A DNA stretch of 7,059 nucleotides from Acidobacteriota bacterium. Lineage in GTDB: Bacteria > Acidobacteriota > Vicinamibacteria > Vicinamibacterales > JAFNAJ01. The stretch covers positions 1-7,059 of the forward strand of contig JAFNAJ010000133.1 of NCBI GenBank assembly GCA_017860085.1. Reading direction: 5' to 3'. Below, in pieces: positions 5,976 through 7,059 of this stretch (positions are counted from its first letter, which is position 1; every line of letters begins with the position of its first letter). Both the position numbers and the translations under genes were made by a program. The notes under the pieces are model-generated. The model saw nothing but the letters and a program-made list of their open reading frames with translations. It was not told where the DNA came from and did not search any database.

Positions 5976-7059
5976 ATGTTCAAGAAGATCCTCATCGCCA
6001 ACCGCGGCGAGATCGCGCTGCGCATCATCTACGCCTGCCGCGAGCTGGGCATCAAGACCGTGGCCGTGTACTCGGAGGCCGACGAAGACTCGCTGCACGT
6101 GCGATTTGCCGACGAGGACGTCTGCATCGGCCCGCCCCGGTCGGCCGAGAGCTACCTCAACGTCCCCGCCATCATCTCGGCGGCCGAAATCACCGGCGCC
6201 GACGCCATTCACCCGGGCTACGGCTTCCTCGCCGAGAGTGCCTACCTGGCCGAGGTGTGCGAGGCCTGCCACATCAGGTTCATCGGTCCGTCGCCGCACG
6301 TCATCCGGCTGATGGGCGACAAGGCGCGGGCGCGCCGCGCGATGAAGAAGGCCGGTGTGCCCGTGCTGCCCGGCAGCGACGGCCCGGTGCAGGGCGAGGA
6401 CCAGGCGCTCAAGGTGGCCAAGGATCTCGGCTACCCGGTGATCGTGAAAGCCTCGGCCGGGGGCGGCGGGCGCGGGATGCGCATCGTGCGCGCGCCGGCC
6501 GAGATGGCGCCGGCCTTGCGCACCGCGCAGCGCGAAGCCCAGGCCGCCTTCGGCATCGGCGACGTCTACCTCGAGAAGTACATCGACGCGCCGCGACACA
6601 TCGAGATCCAGGTGCTCGGCGATCATCACGGCGGAGTCGTGCACCTCGGCGAGCGCGAGTGCTCCATCCAGCGCCGCCACCAGAAGCTCATCGAGGAGTC
6701 GCCGTCTCCGGCCCTCAGCGATCGACAGCGCCGGAAGCTGGGCGACAAGGTCGTGGACGCGGCGCGGGCCGTGCAGTACACCAGCGCGGGCACGTTCGAG
6801 TTCCTCATGGACGCGTCGGGCAGCCTGTTCTTCATCGAGGCGAACACCCGGCTGCAGGTCGAGCACGGCGTCACCGAGCTCGTCACGGGCCTCGACATCG
6901 TCAAGGAGCAGATTCGGGTGGCGGCCGGCGAGCGGTTGTCCGTGAAGCAGGGCGACGTCAGGTTCGATGGGCACGCCATCGAGTGCCGGATCAACGCCGA
7001 GCACCCCGACACGTTCGCGCCAAGCCCGGGGATCATACGCGCGCTCAGTTTCCCGGGCG
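5976..7059 (+). CDS. accC: Biotin carboxylase subunit of acetyl-CoA carboxylase (3' end outside window)
   Basis: AccC uses ATP and bicarbonate to carboxylate the biotin on AccB. The frame is open from ATG 5976 to the window end, giving 361 residues; about 90 more would be expected from the roughly 450-residue family length. GAGG at 5966-5969, inside the end of accB, is a likely ribosome binding site. The N-terminal domain begins MFKKILIANRGEIALRII with HPGYGFLAE at 79-87; the ATP-grasp domain follows. Visible catalytic positions match the E. coli enzyme: Lys116, Lys158, the Gly-rich loop GGGGRGM at 162-168, His208, Lys237 (QKLIEE), Glu275, Glu288, Asn290, Arg292, Gln294, Glu296 and Arg338 (ECRINAE). 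The signature around 286-301 reads FFIEANTRLQVEHGVTE instead of the common FFIEMNTRxQVEHPVTE (Ala289 and Gly298); catalytic residues are intact. The accB neighbour supports AccC over a pyruvate or propionyl-CoA carboxylase subunit. Confidence 0.95.
   Translation, partial: MFKKILIANRGEIALRIIYACRELGIKTVAVYSEADEDSLHVRFADEDVCIGPPRSAESYLNVPAIISAAEITGADAIHPGYGFLAESAYLAEVCEACHIRFIGPSPHVIRLMGDKARARRAMKKAGVPVLPGSDGPVQGEDQALKVAKDLGYPVIVKASAGGGGRGMRIVRAPAEMAPALRTAQREAQAAFGIGDVYLEKYIDAPRHIEIQVLGDHHGGVVHLGERECSIQRRHQKLIEESPSPALSDRQRRKLGDKVVDAARAVQYTSAGTFEFLMDASGSLFFIEANTRLQVEHGVTELVTGLDIVKEQIRVAAGERLSVKQGDVRFDGHAIECRINAEHPDTFAPSPGIIRALSFPG

Noticed and set aside
5472..7004. Long open frame of 510 codons on the minus strand across accB and accC
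   Set aside because: It lies antisense to two unmistakable genes, is rich in His, Arg, Asp and Leu as expected from reverse-strand reading of GC-rich codons, and shows no family motif or credible ribosome binding site.

Overview
The window is a stretch of very GC-rich bacterial chromosome. Seven genes lie head to tail on the + strand with almost no space between them. The first and last run off the ends of the window. A type IV pilus secretin followed by lipoproteins implies a diderm (Gram-negative-type) cell. High GC, a PilQ with a long Pro/Ala linker, Ig/PKD-type lipoproteins and the pepP-accB-accC order suggest Acidobacteriota (perhaps Vicinamibacteria) or a deltaproteobacterium-like lineage. 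This placement is inferred from style and layout only, with no marker gene to confirm it.

Left part (1-3458), envelope and pilus: the C-terminal part of PilQ (1-1713), which is the outer-membrane pore for type IV pili, then two predicted lipoprotein genes. The first (1735-2358) belongs to no family I can name. The second (2373-3458) carries one Ig-like and two PKD beta-sandwich domains. Spacing suggests co-transcription with pilQ, which makes them candidate accessory factors for pilus assembly or surface display. That role is inference.

Middle (3459-4289): a 72-base gap containing a perfect 10-bp GC-rich hairpin closed by a GTGA (GNRA-type) loop, then a soluble TPR protein with an acidic Pro-rich tail.

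Right part (4303-7059), metabolism: a complete M24 Xaa-Pro aminopeptidase/dipeptidase gene overlaps accB by the ATGA junction. accB (biotin carboxyl carrier protein) is followed three bases later by accC (biotin carboxylase, cut by the window end). AccC charges the biotin on AccB with CO2 for the first committed step of fatty acid synthesis. The efp gene that often sits between the peptidase gene and accB in other bacteria is absent here.

I see no tRNA, rRNA, CRISPR array, insertion sequence or phage gene, and no convincing promoter. Most of the window is conserved housekeeping or pilus material. The least explained parts are the two lipoproteins behind pilQ and the hairpin at 3489-3512.
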